Below are positions 7,930 to 16,729 of a DNA stretch of 64,000 nucleotides, one piece after another. This DNA is from Bog-756 sp038210245 (GTDB lineage: Bacteria > Actinomycetota > Acidimicrobiia > Acidimicrobiales > RAAP-2). The position numbers and the translations under genes are program-made. The stretch lies in the NCBI GenBank assembly GCA_038210245.1, contig JBBQWW010000002.1:78434-142433 (forward strand). The letters run 5' to 3'. Positions within the stretch are counted from its first letter, which is position 1; the number at the start of each line of letters is the position of its first letter. The notes beneath the pieces are model-generated. The model ran no database searches, was not told the DNA's origin, and saw only the letters and a program-made list of their open reading frames with translations.

Positions 7930-8653
7930 TAGTGGTCCTGCCCGAGGTCATCGATGAGGCCGGGCCCGGTCGGCTCCCAGGCCAACAGCTCCCGGGTGAC
8001 GGTGGCCGAGGCCGGGTTGTCCACCCCGACGAAGTGACCCAGGTGGGCGAAGTGATCGAGAGCCTCAGCAGGGGACACGGATACCGCCGGTAGGTCGAGG
8101 TGTCGGCCCATGACCTCGGCGATCTGGCGAAAGGGGACGCCTTCGTCGGCCACCGCGTGCAGCACCGAGCCGGCCGGGGCGGCCTCGACGGCCAGGCGGG
8201 CCAGGCGGGCGGCGTCGGCTCGGTGGACCGCCGGCCAGCGGTTGGTGCCGTCACCCACGTAGGCGACCACCCCCCGCTGGCGGGCGATGGTGACGAAGGT
8301 GGCCATGAATCCGTTGTCACCGTCGCCGTGGACCGTCGGGGGTAGGCGCAGCACGGACGAGCGGACGCCGATGCCTCTCAGGGACAACGTGAGCAGGGCG
8401 GTGGCCGCACGACGCCCGGCCGGATTGGCCCGGAGCTCGGCGCTGGGCACGAGCCCGTCGCTCTCGGTCGCCACCCGACCGAGACTCATCCCGAGCAGAC
8501 CCGAAGCGAGCACGAAGGGCCGGTCGGAGTCGGCCAGGGCCGCCCCCATGGCTCGGAGCGGGCCAGACCGACCACCTCGTGGCCGGCTTCGAGTAGCTCG
8601 GGCACGACGGCCGAGCCGATCCAGCCCGATGCGCCGGTGACGAAGACTCTCAT
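7920..8653 (-). pseudogene. NAD-dependent epimerase/SDR pseudogene with internal deletion
   Basis: The N-terminal fragment MRVFVTGASGWIGSAVVPEL (ATG 8653, GGAGG seven bases upstream) carries the extended-SDR dinucleotide motif and runs to GLARSE. The following DNA abruptly encodes MGAALADSDRPFVLASG in another frame, the segment that in homologues comes about 60-70 residues later. The rest, to the stop at 7920, is intact (LRLPPTVHGDGDNGF, then AYVGDGTNRWPAVHRADAA). So an out-of-frame internal deletion near 8550 destroyed the gene. It is divergent from a TetR gene, a common arrangement for a repressor and its target. Confidence 0.75.
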
Positions 8654-8676
8654 GGTGGTACCTCCGGGGAGCAAGT

Positions 8677-8724
8677 GATGTCAGTAACTGCTATCAACCT
8701 ATCCATGATGTCAGTAACTGTCAA
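8677..8724. promoter_or_regulatory. Two TetR-type operator repeats in divergent promoter
   Basis: GATGTCAGTAACTG occurs twice as a direct repeat (8677-8690 and 8707-8720), 30 bases apart. Each contains the dyad CAGT-N-ACTG. On the minus strand TTGACA (complement 8719-8724) is followed after 17 bases by TAGGTT, a promoter for the epimerase pseudogene that overlaps the repeats. The spacing is near three helical turns, as expected for two repressor dimers on one DNA face. The neighbouring TetR protein is the likely binder. Confidence 0.6.
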
Positions 8725-8741
8725 CGCCTAGGATGGTGGCC

Positions 8742-9311
8742 ATGGGCCGATGGCAGCCGGACAGTCGTGGGCGGCTACAGGAGGCGGCACTGGCTCTCTA
8801 TTCGGAGCACGGGTTCGACCAGACCACCGCCGCCCAGATCGCCGCCCGGGCGGGACTGACCGAGCGCACCTTCTTCCGGCACTTCGCCGACAAGCGGGAG
8901 GTGCTGTTCGGCGGATCGGCGCTGCTGCAGGAGCGGATCGTGGCCGGCGTGGCCGGGGCGCCCCCGACCGACGGGCCGCTCGACGCGGTGGGCGGTGGAC
9001 TCGCCGCCGCCTCCGACATGCTCGGTGAGTTCCGCCGGGACCTGTCCCGCCAGCGTCACGCGGTGATCGTCGCCAACCCCGAGCTGCGGGAGCGGGAGTT
9101 GGCCAAACTGGCCGACTATGCCGAGTCGGTGGCCACGGTCCTCCGCGACCGAGGCGTCGGCGAACCCCAGGCCAGCCTGGCCGCCGACGCCGGCATGACG
9201 GTGTTCCGGGTGGCCGTGGAACGATGGGCGAGCGGGACTGACGACCGGGCCCTCGATGCCGTCATGCGGGATGCCATGGCCGAGCTGCGCGCCGTGGCGG
9301 GTGGCTGTTGA
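8742..9311 (+). CDS. TetR family transcriptional regulator
   Basis: About 189 residues. The N-terminal helix-turn-helix is typical: LQEAALALYSEHGFDQTTAA, then IAARAGLTERTFFRHFADK. The rest is a helical ligand-binding domain. ATG 8742 or ATG 8733 could start it. I prefer 8742 because a -10 (TAGGAT, 8729-8734) ends seven bases before it and no ribosome site is seen, indicating a leaderless mRNA. It probably represses the divergent epimerase gene, now a pseudogene, through the two repeats at 8677-8720. Confidence 0.88.
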   Translation: MGRWQPDSRGRLQEAALALYSEHGFDQTTAAQIAARAGLTERTFFRHFADKREVLFGGSALLQERIVAGVAGAPPTDGPLDAVGGGLAAASDMLGEFRRDLSRQRHAVIVANPELRERELAKLADYAESVATVLRDRGVGEPQASLAADAGMTVFRVAVERWASGTDDRALDAVMRDAMAELRAVAGGC

Positions 9312-9551
9312 GGGAAACGCTCGTCAGGCATCCACCCGGGCGATCGACGGGGCACGGATGGGTGGCGAGGTACCGATGGGACCGCCCTCCTCTCCGACCC
9401 TCCCACCGCGTCGTTGCCCACGGTCTGGTCGATGTTGAAGCTGGGCACCCTGGAGGCCCTCCCGCCGAGGCCGTGGGGTTGGTGCCCGAACCACCCGGAC
9501 ATCTCGGTACCGGCACCTCGACATCGAGGGCCCACGAGACAAGGAGAGACC

Positions 9552-10469
9552 ATGAGCAAGGCGAAGGCAGCACGAGGTGCGGGCAAGGAGCGCGGGATCG
9601 CTTTCGGGGGTGGTGGCGAGTGGTTCACCGTGTGGACCCTGGCGTACCTGTCCGCCCTCAAGGACCAGGGGCTCGATGTGTCCAACGCCGACCTCACCGT
9701 GGGTACCTCGGCGGGGAGTCTGGCCGGCGCATTCCTGGCGGCGGGAACCTTCGTTGAGGCCAACATGGCCTTCGAGCAGTTGGCTGCGCAACCGGCCGTG
9801 CTGGCGAAGATGGTCGTCACCGACGAGGGCCACCCGTCCCAGGAGCGGGCCATGGCGAAACTCGCCGACGCCACCTCGACGGCACCGGCGGTGATCCGTG
9901 AGATCGGCCGGACGGCCATGGCCGCCCAGAACGCTCCGGTGGATGGGTACATCAGGAGCCTCGAGGCCCTACTCGGCGGCATCGACTGGCCCGAGGTTCA
10001 CCACGTCACTGTGGTGGACAGTTTCACTGGTGAGTTGGTGGTCCTCTCCAAGGCTGACGGCATCGACCTCGCCGTGGCCTGTGCCGCCAGCTCGTCCCTG
10101 CCCGGCGTCAATGGACCGACCTGGATCCATGATCGCTACTGCATGGACGGCGGTGTGAGCGTCTCGAGCACCCATGCTGACGTCCTTTCCGGAGTCAAGC
10201 GGGCCCTCATCTTCTCGATGCTGTGCCTTGAGCCCGGCGGCCCGGAGCGCACATCGCCCTTCGGGTTTGCCGAGCGGATCCACCCCGGCACGTCCCGTGG
10301 CGAGGCCGAGGCCCTCAAGCGGGCGGGCGCTCAGGTGAGCCTGATCTGTGCCAATCCGCCCGACGGCATCGACTTCATGGACCCGAAGGAGCTGGCTCGG
10401 GCCATCGACCTCGGTGCAGCTCGCGGCGCCCAGGATGCCTCGACGGTCGGCGAGGTGTGGACGGGATGA
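9552..10469 (+). CDS. Patatin-like phospholipase / acylhydrolase
   Basis: 305-residue patatin-family serine hydrolase. The oxyanion loop GGGGEW is near residue 20, the nucleophile elbow GTSAG at 51-55 (Ser53) and the catalytic Asp in a CMDGGVS motif near 197. It is probably a cytoplasmic or membrane-associated lipid acylhydrolase; no signal peptide is visible. ATG 9552 has AAGGAG six bases upstream. The 240-base gap before it (9312-9551) holds no other gene that I can support. Confidence 0.87.
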   Translation: MSKAKAARGAGKERGIAFGGGGEWFTVWTLAYLSALKDQGLDVSNADLTVGTSAGSLAGAFLAAGTFVEANMAFEQLAAQPAVLAKMVVTDEGHPSQERAMAKLADATSTAPAVIREIGRTAMAAQNAPVDGYIRSLEALLGGIDWPEVHHVTVVDSFTGELVVLSKADGIDLAVACAASSSLPGVNGPTWIHDRYCMDGGVSVSSTHADVLSGVKRALIFSMLCLEPGGPERTSPFGFAERIHPGTSRGEAEALKRAGAQVSLICANPPDGIDFMDPKELARAIDLGAARGAQDASTVGEVWTG

Positions 10470-10534
10470 TTGGCGGGCGCCGCCCGAGGTGGTGGGCGAT
10501 CATGATGTGGGCCCCCGAGGGTGGTCGAAATCGC

Positions 10535-12259
10535 TCAGCAGCACCGGTACTGGGCCGAGGTGGCCAGGTGGCGGTGGGGTGTCGGGTCGAGCTTCCCGAC
10601 CTCCCTGGCGAACGCGGCGTGGTCGATCCTGTGGCCGGCCCGCCACGTGCCCCGAACCTTGACGGCGGAGGTCAGCTGGTGCGGGTCTACCGCGGTGGGA
10701 TCAGCCGAGAGCTCGACCAGGTCGGCGAGCTTCCCGACCTCGAGAGTGCCCAGGTCGTGGTCTCGTCCCAGCTGCCGGGCGCCGTTGATGGTCTGCGCCC
10801 GGAGGGCCTGGTCGATGGTCAGGGCCTGATGCACGCCGTGGGCATGACCACTCGGGGTCGTCCGGGTGACGGCGGCCTGGATGTTCAGGAGGGGGATGGG
10901 TGGGCTGACGGCACCGTCGTTGTGGAACGAGGGTTGCACGCCGGCCTGCCAGGCATCGGCGAACCGCTGCCACTGCGAGCCGATCTCCGGGGCGAACAGC
11001 TCGCCGTCGAGGAGGTCCCCCCAGTAGATGAACTGGAAGGGCCCGAGGGAGATGGTCACGCCCAGCTGGGCGGCCCGCTCGAACTGGTCACCGCGCCCGG
11101 CGCCGCAGTGCTCGACCCGCCAGCGATGATCAGTGCCGATCAGCCCGTGGCGCTCGAGACCGGCCTCGTAGCAGTCGAGGACCACGTCGAGGCCGACGTC
11201 GCCGTTGCAGTGGAACGCCAGCTGCCAACCCTGGTCGGCATACTGATCGAGGGTGGCGTCGAGCTCGGACCGGGTGTAGTTCATGTTCTTCTCACCCATG
11301 GGCCCGACCGGGATCTCCGCCGCCTTCACCGTCTCGCTCTCCACGTAGGGGAAGCTGATGGCGGCGTTGCCGATCCAGGGGGAACCGTCGGCCCAGAGCT
11401 TGACCCCTTGCTTCCAGAGCATGGCCGGGACGGGGGAGTCGACGGTCTGGCCCGGATTGTCGCCCGTGGACATGTGGTAGAGCCCGACGCGGATCGGGCA
11501 GTCCGGCTGGCTGGCCAGCGCCTCGTATCCGGCCAGGTGCATCGTGTCGTAGGTGTGCTCCGAGGTCATGGTCACGCCGTGCCCGGCCATGAGGGCGTAC
11601 CACTTGGCCGCCGAATGCAGCGGGTGGGAGACCACCTCGGCCAGCACGGCACCGGCGGCCCCCAGCACGGCCGGGAGTTCGAAAGCCAAACCGGTGAGGC
11701 GGCCGTGCTGGTCCCGCCCGTAGGACCCGCCCACCGGATCGTCCGGAGGCGCCGCCTCCCAACCGTTCTTCGTGATCACTGCGGTGTTGAAGTAGGCCAG
11801 GTGCCCGGAGTTGTCCAGGACGACCGCCGGGCGGGAGGGGAAGTACTCGTCCAGGACCTGGGCGGTGGGGACTGGGGCGCCTTGCAGCATCCGGTCGAGG
11901 CCGTTGAAGAGCACGGGGTCGTGGCCGGGGGTCTCCTGGTCGGTCTTCTTGAAGTAGGCAGTGACGTCGGCCCAGGTCGGGAAGCCCACGTAGGGAGCGA
12001 TCCAGTGGGCCGGCTCCTGGGTCACCACCCCGGAGAGGAAGGGGTGGCTGTGGGCGTCGACGAATCCCGGCGCCAGGACGTGGGAGCCGAGGTCGATGAC
12101 CGTGGCGCCGGGCGCAGCGGCCTGGCACTCCTCCAGCGACCCCACGGCCAGGATCCTGCCTGAGCCGTCATCGATGGCGATGGCCGTCGCCCGGGTGTCC
12201 GCCTCGTCGAGCGTCAACACCATCGAAGCGGTGAGGATGGTCTTCTGATCGTCCGCCAT
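10535..12259 (-). CDS. Amidohydrolase family protein (YtcJ-like)
   Basis: About 574-residue metal-dependent amidohydrolase. A beta-sandwich start is followed by the metal motif FVDAHSHP near residue 70, a central TIM barrel with AFHCNGDVGLDVVLD and RVEHCGAG, and a C-terminal LGTLEVGKLADLVEL segment typical of the family. Relatives hydrolyse N-formyl or amide bonds; the substrate here is unknown. ATG 12259 begins MADDQKTIL, and the frame stays open far upstream without family similarity. It is convergent with the patatin gene. The gap 12260-12478 shows no recognisable feature. Confidence 0.85.
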   Translation of the reverse strand: MADDQKTILTASMVLTLDEADTRATAIAIDDGSGRILAVGSLEECQAAAPGATVIDLGSHVLAPGFVDAHSHPFLSGVVTQEPAHWIAPYVGFPTWADVTAYFKKTDQETPGHDPVLFNGLDRMLQGAPVPTAQVLDEYFPSRPAVVLDNSGHLAYFNTAVITKNGWEAAPPDDPVGGSYGRDQHGRLTGLAFELPAVLGAAGAVLAEVVSHPLHSAAKWYALMAGHGVTMTSEHTYDTMHLAGYEALASQPDCPIRVGLYHMSTGDNPGQTVDSPVPAMLWKQGVKLWADGSPWIGNAAISFPYVESETVKAAEIPVGPMGEKNMNYTRSELDATLDQYADQGWQLAFHCNGDVGLDVVLDCYEAGLERHGLIGTDHRWRVEHCGAGRGDQFERAAQLGVTISLGPFQFIYWGDLLDGELFAPEIGSQWQRFADAWQAGVQPSFHNDGAVSPPIPLLNIQAAVTRTTPSGHAHGVHQALTIDQALRAQTINGARQLGRDHDLGTLEVGKLADLVELSADPTAVDPHQLTSAVKVRGTWRAGHRIDHAAFAREVGKLDPTPHRHLATSAQYRCC

Positions 12260-12478
12260 GGGCGTTCTCTCCCCTCGCCAGGTGCCACACCCGGACGCAC
12301 CCAGGGGTTGGGTCTCGTCTAGTGCTACCCCCTCATGATCGGTCGGCTCGAAGGAACCCTTGAGGTCCGCTCGCCTGGGTTGGCATGGAGTCCGCCCGGC
12401 ACTGAACCCGCCGCCTTCGCCAATGGCGCCCAACGCCGAGCATCGGTCTGCGCAACGGACAATACTGACGGTTCGCCG

Positions 12479-13233
12479 GTGAAGGAACGAGGGGCGGAAG
12501 ATCCGGACCATGAGCGGCGACGCGGAGCCACAGAGGTGGCAGGGTTCACGCTGATCCTCAGTGTCCTGGTCGGGCTTGGCCCGTGGATGGCTGCGGCCGG
12601 AGCCGCGCCCACATCGAAGGGCGAGACGATTTCGGGAATCGCCACCATTACCGGTGCACCCCCCCCGGATGGTCACCTTCCAACTACTACGTGCAGATGT
12701 ATCCGGCCCAGGGCCAGTTCACTCTGGATTGCCAGGGACAGAGGAGTCCCAACACCAACCAGTCAACCGGTAGGTTCAGCGCCCGCGTCCCCGCCAGGAC
12801 GTGGGACGTTGGCGTCTACTACTACACCCTCAACGGTCAGATGATTCTCGGCAGGGGGGTCACCATTCCAGCCCAGCCCGGGAAGGCCGTGATCCAGAAC
12901 GTGACCGTTGCGTATGAGGTTCCGGCCGTGCAGGGCAACGTGAGGTTGAGGGGCGCACCGACGAACTTTGGATCGCTTGCCTACATGGGCGTCCAAGCCT
13001 GTCCGAGCGAGGTGAGCTTCCAGGTCGGCTGTCGGGACGGCCAAGAGGCCAACGAAGGAATCGGACCTGGGTCCTCGTACCTGATCGACCTGGCTCCCGG
13101 GACATGGAGGGTGGCTGCGTACTACAACAACGACAGCAACACGAAGGTGTTCACCGGCAAGCCGGTGGTCTTTGCCGCCACGGCCGGAATGACGCGAACG
13201 GTCAACGTCGAGATCAGCTACCAAGGGGTGTAG
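12479..13233 (+). pseudogene. Secreted protein split by a -1 frameshift at a C8 run
   Basis: One frame encodes a signal-peptide-like start (ERRRG, then a hydrophobic stretch FTLILSVLVGLGP, then an AAAGAAP cleavage region) and ISGIATITGAPP. At a run of eight C (12659-12666) the continuation moves to the -1 frame, which carries WSPSNYYVQMYPAQGQFTL and two beta-rich repeats with paired Cys, each ending in a GTW or TW strand (PARTWDVGVYYY, APGTWRVAAYYN). One extra C would join the two. Start GTG 12479 is uncertain. This may be a sequencing miscount, a phase-variable tract or a real pseudogene. Function unknown; probably exported. Confidence 0.6.
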
Positions 13234-13427
13234 GTCGGACGTGTGTACGTCGGCTGTCGCCCAACCGGCAGCGGACAGGTTGCCCAGAGGGAGCGCCGGT
13301 GGACGGGAGCACCGAGATTCCACTGCGCAGAACCTCGCCCCCTGTGGTTCCGGAGACGCAGAGGGCACGGGATCCGGCCACCCAGGAAGTCGCACCGGAG
13401 ATTGGTGCACCGCAGGCTGCACCTTCC

Positions 13428-13503
13428 TGGTGGTCGGGACCGGCGTCGATCCGGTGACCTCACGCTTTTCAGGCGCGCGCTCTACCAACTGAGCTACCCG
13501 ACC
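13428..13503 (-). tRNA. tRNA-Phe (GAA)
   Basis: A 76-base cloverleaf on the minus strand. The acceptor GGTCGGG pairs with CCCGACC, the D-arm is GCTCAGTTGGTAGAGC and the anticodon loop is CTGAAAA. The T-arm is ACCGG/CCGGT. The 3' CCA is encoded (complement 13428-13430). It is the last of a three-tRNA cluster. The 194 bases between it and the convergent secreted-protein gene contain no other gene. Confidence 0.95.
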
Positions 13504-13522
13504 TCGCCTCGGCGAACCGAGG

Positions 13523-13600
13523 TGGCGGACCTGACGGGATTTGAACCCGCGACCTCCGCCTTGACAGGGCGGCGTGCACTCCAAACTGCACCACAGGTCC
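13523..13600 (-). tRNA. tRNA-Asp (GTC)
   Basis: Minus-strand cloverleaf: acceptor GGACCTG pairs with CAGGTCC, anticodon loop CTGTCAA, T-loop GGTTCAAATCC. The 3' CCA is encoded. It is the middle gene of the Glu-Asp-Phe cluster. Confidence 0.95.
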
Positions 13601-13629
13601 CCAACCAGCACTGGCGCTGGGGAATAACG

Positions 13630-13702
13630 CACCCCCAACGGGATTCGAACCCGTGTTACCGCCTTGAAAGGGCGGCGTCCTAGGCCGCTAGACGATGGGG
13701 GC
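13630..13702 (-). tRNA. tRNA-Glu (TTC)
   Basis: Minus-strand cloverleaf of 73 bases: acceptor GCCCCCA pairs with TGGGGGT, anticodon loop CTTTCAA, T-loop GGTTCGAATCC. Unlike its two neighbours it does not encode CCA, so CCA must be added after transcription. It is first in the cluster and lies downstream of ctaA-clpS-DUF2017 on the same strand. Confidence 0.95.
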
Positions 13703-13814
13703 TCTACACCCGATCAGGGCTTTTGGAGATTAGCAGAGGGATCAGGGTGTTCCTCCGGGACCCGTCCGCTCAGCCGTACGCTGCCGGGGGAGCCGCCGCC
13801 GCCCTGCCGGCGGC

Positions 13815-14309
13815 TCACAAGGCCCCGGCCGGACGTCCCTCATCCGGGAGTCCAGCGGCCAGGACGTCGATCATCAAGTACTGGAGCTGGCCCAGCAGCT
13901 CGTAGAGGGCGTACTCGGGGGCGGTGGGCTCTTCGGGATCGGGGGCCTCCATGTCCTCGCTCACGTCGAGGCGCGTCCCGAGGACGAGGCGCAGCGACCC
14001 GACGGCCGACAGCCAGGCGTTCAGTTCGGGTTCGGTCAGGATGTCGGCCTGGGCCGTGGCGGCCATCACCGCGAAGGCCTCCCGGTGGTGGTTGATCAGG
14101 GCGTTGTCGACCAGCGTCCGGTAGTCGGCCTCCTTGCCCTGCTCGTTCTCACCGGCGTAGGCCGGCGGGAACAGCCGTCGGGTCATCGGCTCGTCGGGGC
14201 TGATGATCGGGGAGAGCTGCTCGGCCATGGTCACCAGCACCGCCCGCACACTGGCGTCCAGCTTCACCGCGTACCGCCCATCCCGCCGGCGGCGGATAGG
14301 TGCGCTCAC
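13815..14309 (-). CDS. DUF2017 family protein
   Basis: About 164-residue cytoplasmic protein with an acidic C-terminal half. It matches the DUF2017 proteins found directly after clpS in actinobacteria; no catalytic motif is visible. The GTG start (VSAPIRRRRDGRYAV) overlaps the clpS stop by four bases (GTGA), so it is translationally coupled. The conserved neighbourhood suggests a link to ClpS/ClpCP proteolysis, which is inference only. Confidence 0.8.
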   Translation of the reverse strand: MSAPIRRRRDGRYAVKLDASVRAVLVTMAEQLSPIISPDEPMTRRLFPPAYAGENEQGKEADYRTLVDNALINHHREAFAVMAATAQADILTEPELNAWLSAVGSLRLVLGTRLDVSEDMEAPDPEEPTAPEYALYELLGQLQYLMIDVLAAGLPDEGRPAGAL

Positions 14310-14698
14310 GTAGAGGGCTCCATGGTGGCCCACAGCCCGTGCTCGTGGAGCCGGTAGACATCCAGCTCGGCGCGCTCACGGGTTCCCGATGACACCACGG
14401 CCCGGCCTTTGTGGTGGACATCCAACATCAACGAGGTGGCCTTCTCCTTCGAGTACCCGAACAGCTTCTGGAAGACGAACGTCACGAACGACATGAGGTT
14501 GATCGGGTCGTTCCACACGATCACCAGCCACGGCTTGTCGGTGTCGAGCAACTCGTCGAAGTCGGTGATCTCCTCGACGGTCGGCTCCACCTCCACCGGC
14601 GCGGACTTCATCCGCGGGGTCGGGACTCCGACATCAGCCGGGACCCCGGATCCGGACCGGGCCGCCAGGAGCGCCGTAGTCGCCGCGGCCGGGCTCAC
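14306..14698 (-). CDS. clpS: ClpS, ATP-dependent Clp protease adaptor
   Basis: N-end-rule adaptor that delivers substrates to ClpAP/ClpCP. The core KPWLVIVWNDPINLMSFVTF contains the conserved N-degron pocket residues, followed by KATSLMLDVHHKGRAVV. The GTG at 14698 overlaps the ctaA stop (GTGA), with GGGAG five bases upstream. This gives a roughly 30-residue extension before MKSAPVEVEP; that Met at 14611 is a possible alternative start. It sits between ctaA and DUF2017 in one operon. Confidence 0.93.
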   Translation of the reverse strand: MSPAAATTALLAARSGSGVPADVGVPTPRMKSAPVEVEPTVEEITDFDELLDTDKPWLVIVWNDPINLMSFVTFVFQKLFGYSKEKATSLMLDVHHKGRAVVSSGTRERAELDVYRLHEHGLWATMEPST

Positions 14699-15702
14699 AC
14701 CGGCTCCCGGAAGACATCGCGACCGGACACCGGGGATGCCGGGGACGGGGTCAGGTCCGGTGCCGGGATGCCCGGCGCCTCCGCCACCGATCCGTGCGAC
14801 ATCGGGTCGGGCCCCACCCCGAGCTCAGGCTGGTGGTCGGACAGCCCATGGTGGAACCACAGAGCGATGGCCCACACCATCGAGGCCCCGAACACGTGGA
14901 CGCCCACCAGCACCGGGGGCAGATGGGTGAAGAACTGGGTGTAGCCGATCATCCCCTGGACGACCATGACGGCCAGCAGCACCCGGCCGGCGTCCTGCAC
15001 GTGGGCGGGGGCATCGGTCTTCCAGAGGACCCACAGCAGGGCCAACAGGACCAGCACGGCGCCGATGACGATCTCGGCGTGGATGCGGGTCATGTCCTCG
15101 AGCCCGAGGGGGATCCGTTTGGCCCCCTTGCCCCCAGCGTGGGGGCCGGTCCCGGTGGTGGCCGCTCCGGCGGCCAGCACCACCACGATGAGGCCCACCA
15201 GGGCCCGGGCCAGCCCCAGCGAGCCCCGGCTCACGGTCAGGGTCCCCCGTCCGGCCCGGTGGCCGGCCCGCAACGTCAAGACGACGGCCACGGCCAGCAG
15301 GGCCATCCCGACCATGAAGTGGGTCAGGACCACATAGGCGTTGAGCTTGGAGTACACCACGAACGCTCCCAGCACGGCCTCGCCGATGACGCCGAGGACC
15401 AGACCACCCGACAGCCACCGGAGGTCCCGCCGGCCTGGGCGGCGCAGGAACGAGGCGATGGCGGTGGCGAAACAGGCCACCACCAGCACGAACACCACCA
15501 CCCGATTACCGAACTCCACCACCGGGTGGAGACGCAGGACCGGGGTCAGATGATGCTGAGAACAGGTCGGCCAGTCGGGGCAGCCGAGCCCCGAGTCGGA
15601 CAGGCGGACGGCGGCGCCGGTGACGATGTTGAGGACCACCGTGGCCAGGGTGATCCGGCAGAGGAGTAGGAACGGGCGAGGGCCGATACGCAGGGAGGAC
15701 AC
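14695..15702 (-). CDS. ctaA: Heme A synthase (CtaA/Cox15)
   Basis: Integral membrane protein of 335 residues with about eight hydrophobic segments. It oxidises heme O to heme A for aa3-type cytochrome oxidase. The first extracytoplasmic loop carries GLGCPDWPTC with the conserved Cys pair, and His residues (HPVVEFGNR, HFMVG, RIHAE, GVHVFG) occur at heme-ligand positions. It is divergent from ctaB, which makes its substrate. The C-terminal tail is long and Pro-rich. GTG start at 15702. Confidence 0.93.
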   Translation of the reverse strand: MSSLRIGPRPFLLLCRITLATVVLNIVTGAAVRLSDSGLGCPDWPTCSQHHLTPVLRLHPVVEFGNRVVVFVLVVACFATAIASFLRRPGRRDLRWLSGGLVLGVIGEAVLGAFVVYSKLNAYVVLTHFMVGMALLAVAVVLTLRAGHRAGRGTLTVSRGSLGLARALVGLIVVVLAAGAATTGTGPHAGGKGAKRIPLGLEDMTRIHAEIVIGAVLVLLALLWVLWKTDAPAHVQDAGRVLLAVMVVQGMIGYTQFFTHLPPVLVGVHVFGASMVWAIALWFHHGLSDHQPELGVGPDPMSHGSVAEAPGIPAPDLTPSPASPVSGRDVFREPV

Positions 15703-15821
15703 CGTTTGCGTATGGTACCGGCCCGATCGGGATCGGCGTGGGCCCCACTCGACGGGCGGCCTCCGGCCCGGGCTCCGGCTCGTCAGTGCCTCCTGACGGC
15801 GTTGGCACTACAGTTTGGCCA

Positions 15822-16727
15822 ATGGCACTCCCTGCGGTGGCCCTGCCCCGCCGAATCTCGCTCGGATCCCGACTCGGGGCCTACGTGGCGCTGACCAAGC
15901 CGCGCATCATCGAACTGCTGCTGATCACCACGCTGCCCACCATGATCGTGGCCCAGCGGGGTCTCCCGCCGGTGTGGTTGATGGCCGCCACCCTGCTGGG
16001 TGGGGCGCTGGCCGCCGGCGGGGCCAACGCCATCAACATGTACATCGACCGCGACATCGACAAGCTGATGCACCGCACCAGCAAGCGGCCGTTGGTGACC
16101 GGGGCGGTCACCCCCCGCAACGCCCTGGTCTTCGCCATCGCCCTCGAGGTCCTGGCCTTCGTCGAGCTGTGGGCCTGGGTCAACCTGCTCTCGGCCGTCC
16201 TGGCCGTGTCGGCCACCCTGTTCTACGTATTCGTGTACACGCTGTGGCTGAAGCGCACGAGCAGCCAGAACATCGTCATCGGTGGAGCGGCCGGAGCGGT
16301 GCCGGTGCTGGTGGGCTGGGCGGCGGTCACCGACAGCCTGTCGTGGACCCCGGTGGTCATGTTCGCCATCATCTTCGTGTGGACGCCCCCCCACTTCTGG
16401 GCGCTGGCCGTCAAGTACAAGGAGGACTACCAGGCCGCCGACGTGCCCATGCTTCCGGCCGTGGCCACGTTCAAGCGGACGGCCCGTGAGATCCTGCTCT
16501 ACAGCGTGATCCTGGTCGCGGTGTCCCTGCTGCTGGCGGCCGTCGGCCACCTCGGCGTGATCTACATCGTCTCCGCCTCGGTGCTGGGCGTGGTGTTCGT
16601 AGCCATGGCGACCCGCCTGTGGGTCCGGGCCACCCCCAAGGCGGCCATGCAGCTGTTCAGCTACTCGATCACCTACCTGACCCTCCTGTTCGTGCTCATG
16701 GCGGTCGACGTCTTCACCAAGCACTGA
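15822..16727 (+). CDS. ctaB: Protoheme IX farnesyltransferase (heme O synthase)
   Basis: UbiA-type prenyltransferase of about 301 residues with nine hydrophobic segments. It transfers farnesyl to heme B. The Asp-rich motif NMYIDRDIDKLMHRT and the second motif YKEDYQAADVPMLP are intact. ATG 15822 lacks a ribosome-binding site; TACAGT (15809-15814) ends seven bases before it, so the mRNA looks leaderless. It is followed after two bases by the TlpA-like gene, a second cytochrome-assembly-type function. Confidence 0.95.
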   Translation: MALPAVALPRRISLGSRLGAYVALTKPRIIELLLITTLPTMIVAQRGLPPVWLMAATLLGGALAAGGANAINMYIDRDIDKLMHRTSKRPLVTGAVTPRNALVFAIALEVLAFVELWAWVNLLSAVLAVSATLFYVFVYTLWLKRTSSQNIVIGGAAGAVPVLVGWAAVTDSLSWTPVVMFAIIFVWTPPHFWALAVKYKEDYQAADVPMLPAVATFKRTAREILLYSVILVAVSLLLAAVGHLGVIYIVSASVLGVVFVAMATRLWVRATPKAAMQLFSYSITYLTLLFVLMAVDVFTKH

Positions 16728-16729
16728 CC

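Noticed and set aside
10457..12163. 568-codon plus-strand open frame opposite the amidohydrolase
   Set aside because: It is the antisense shadow of a clear amidohydrolase, low in complexity and rich in Gly/Val/Asp/Arg with no family motif. Long shadows are expected at this GC content.
12260..12676. N-terminal extension of the amidohydrolase frame
   Set aside because: The frame is open but the translated sequence is unlike any amidohydrolase, and the family start matches ATG 12259.
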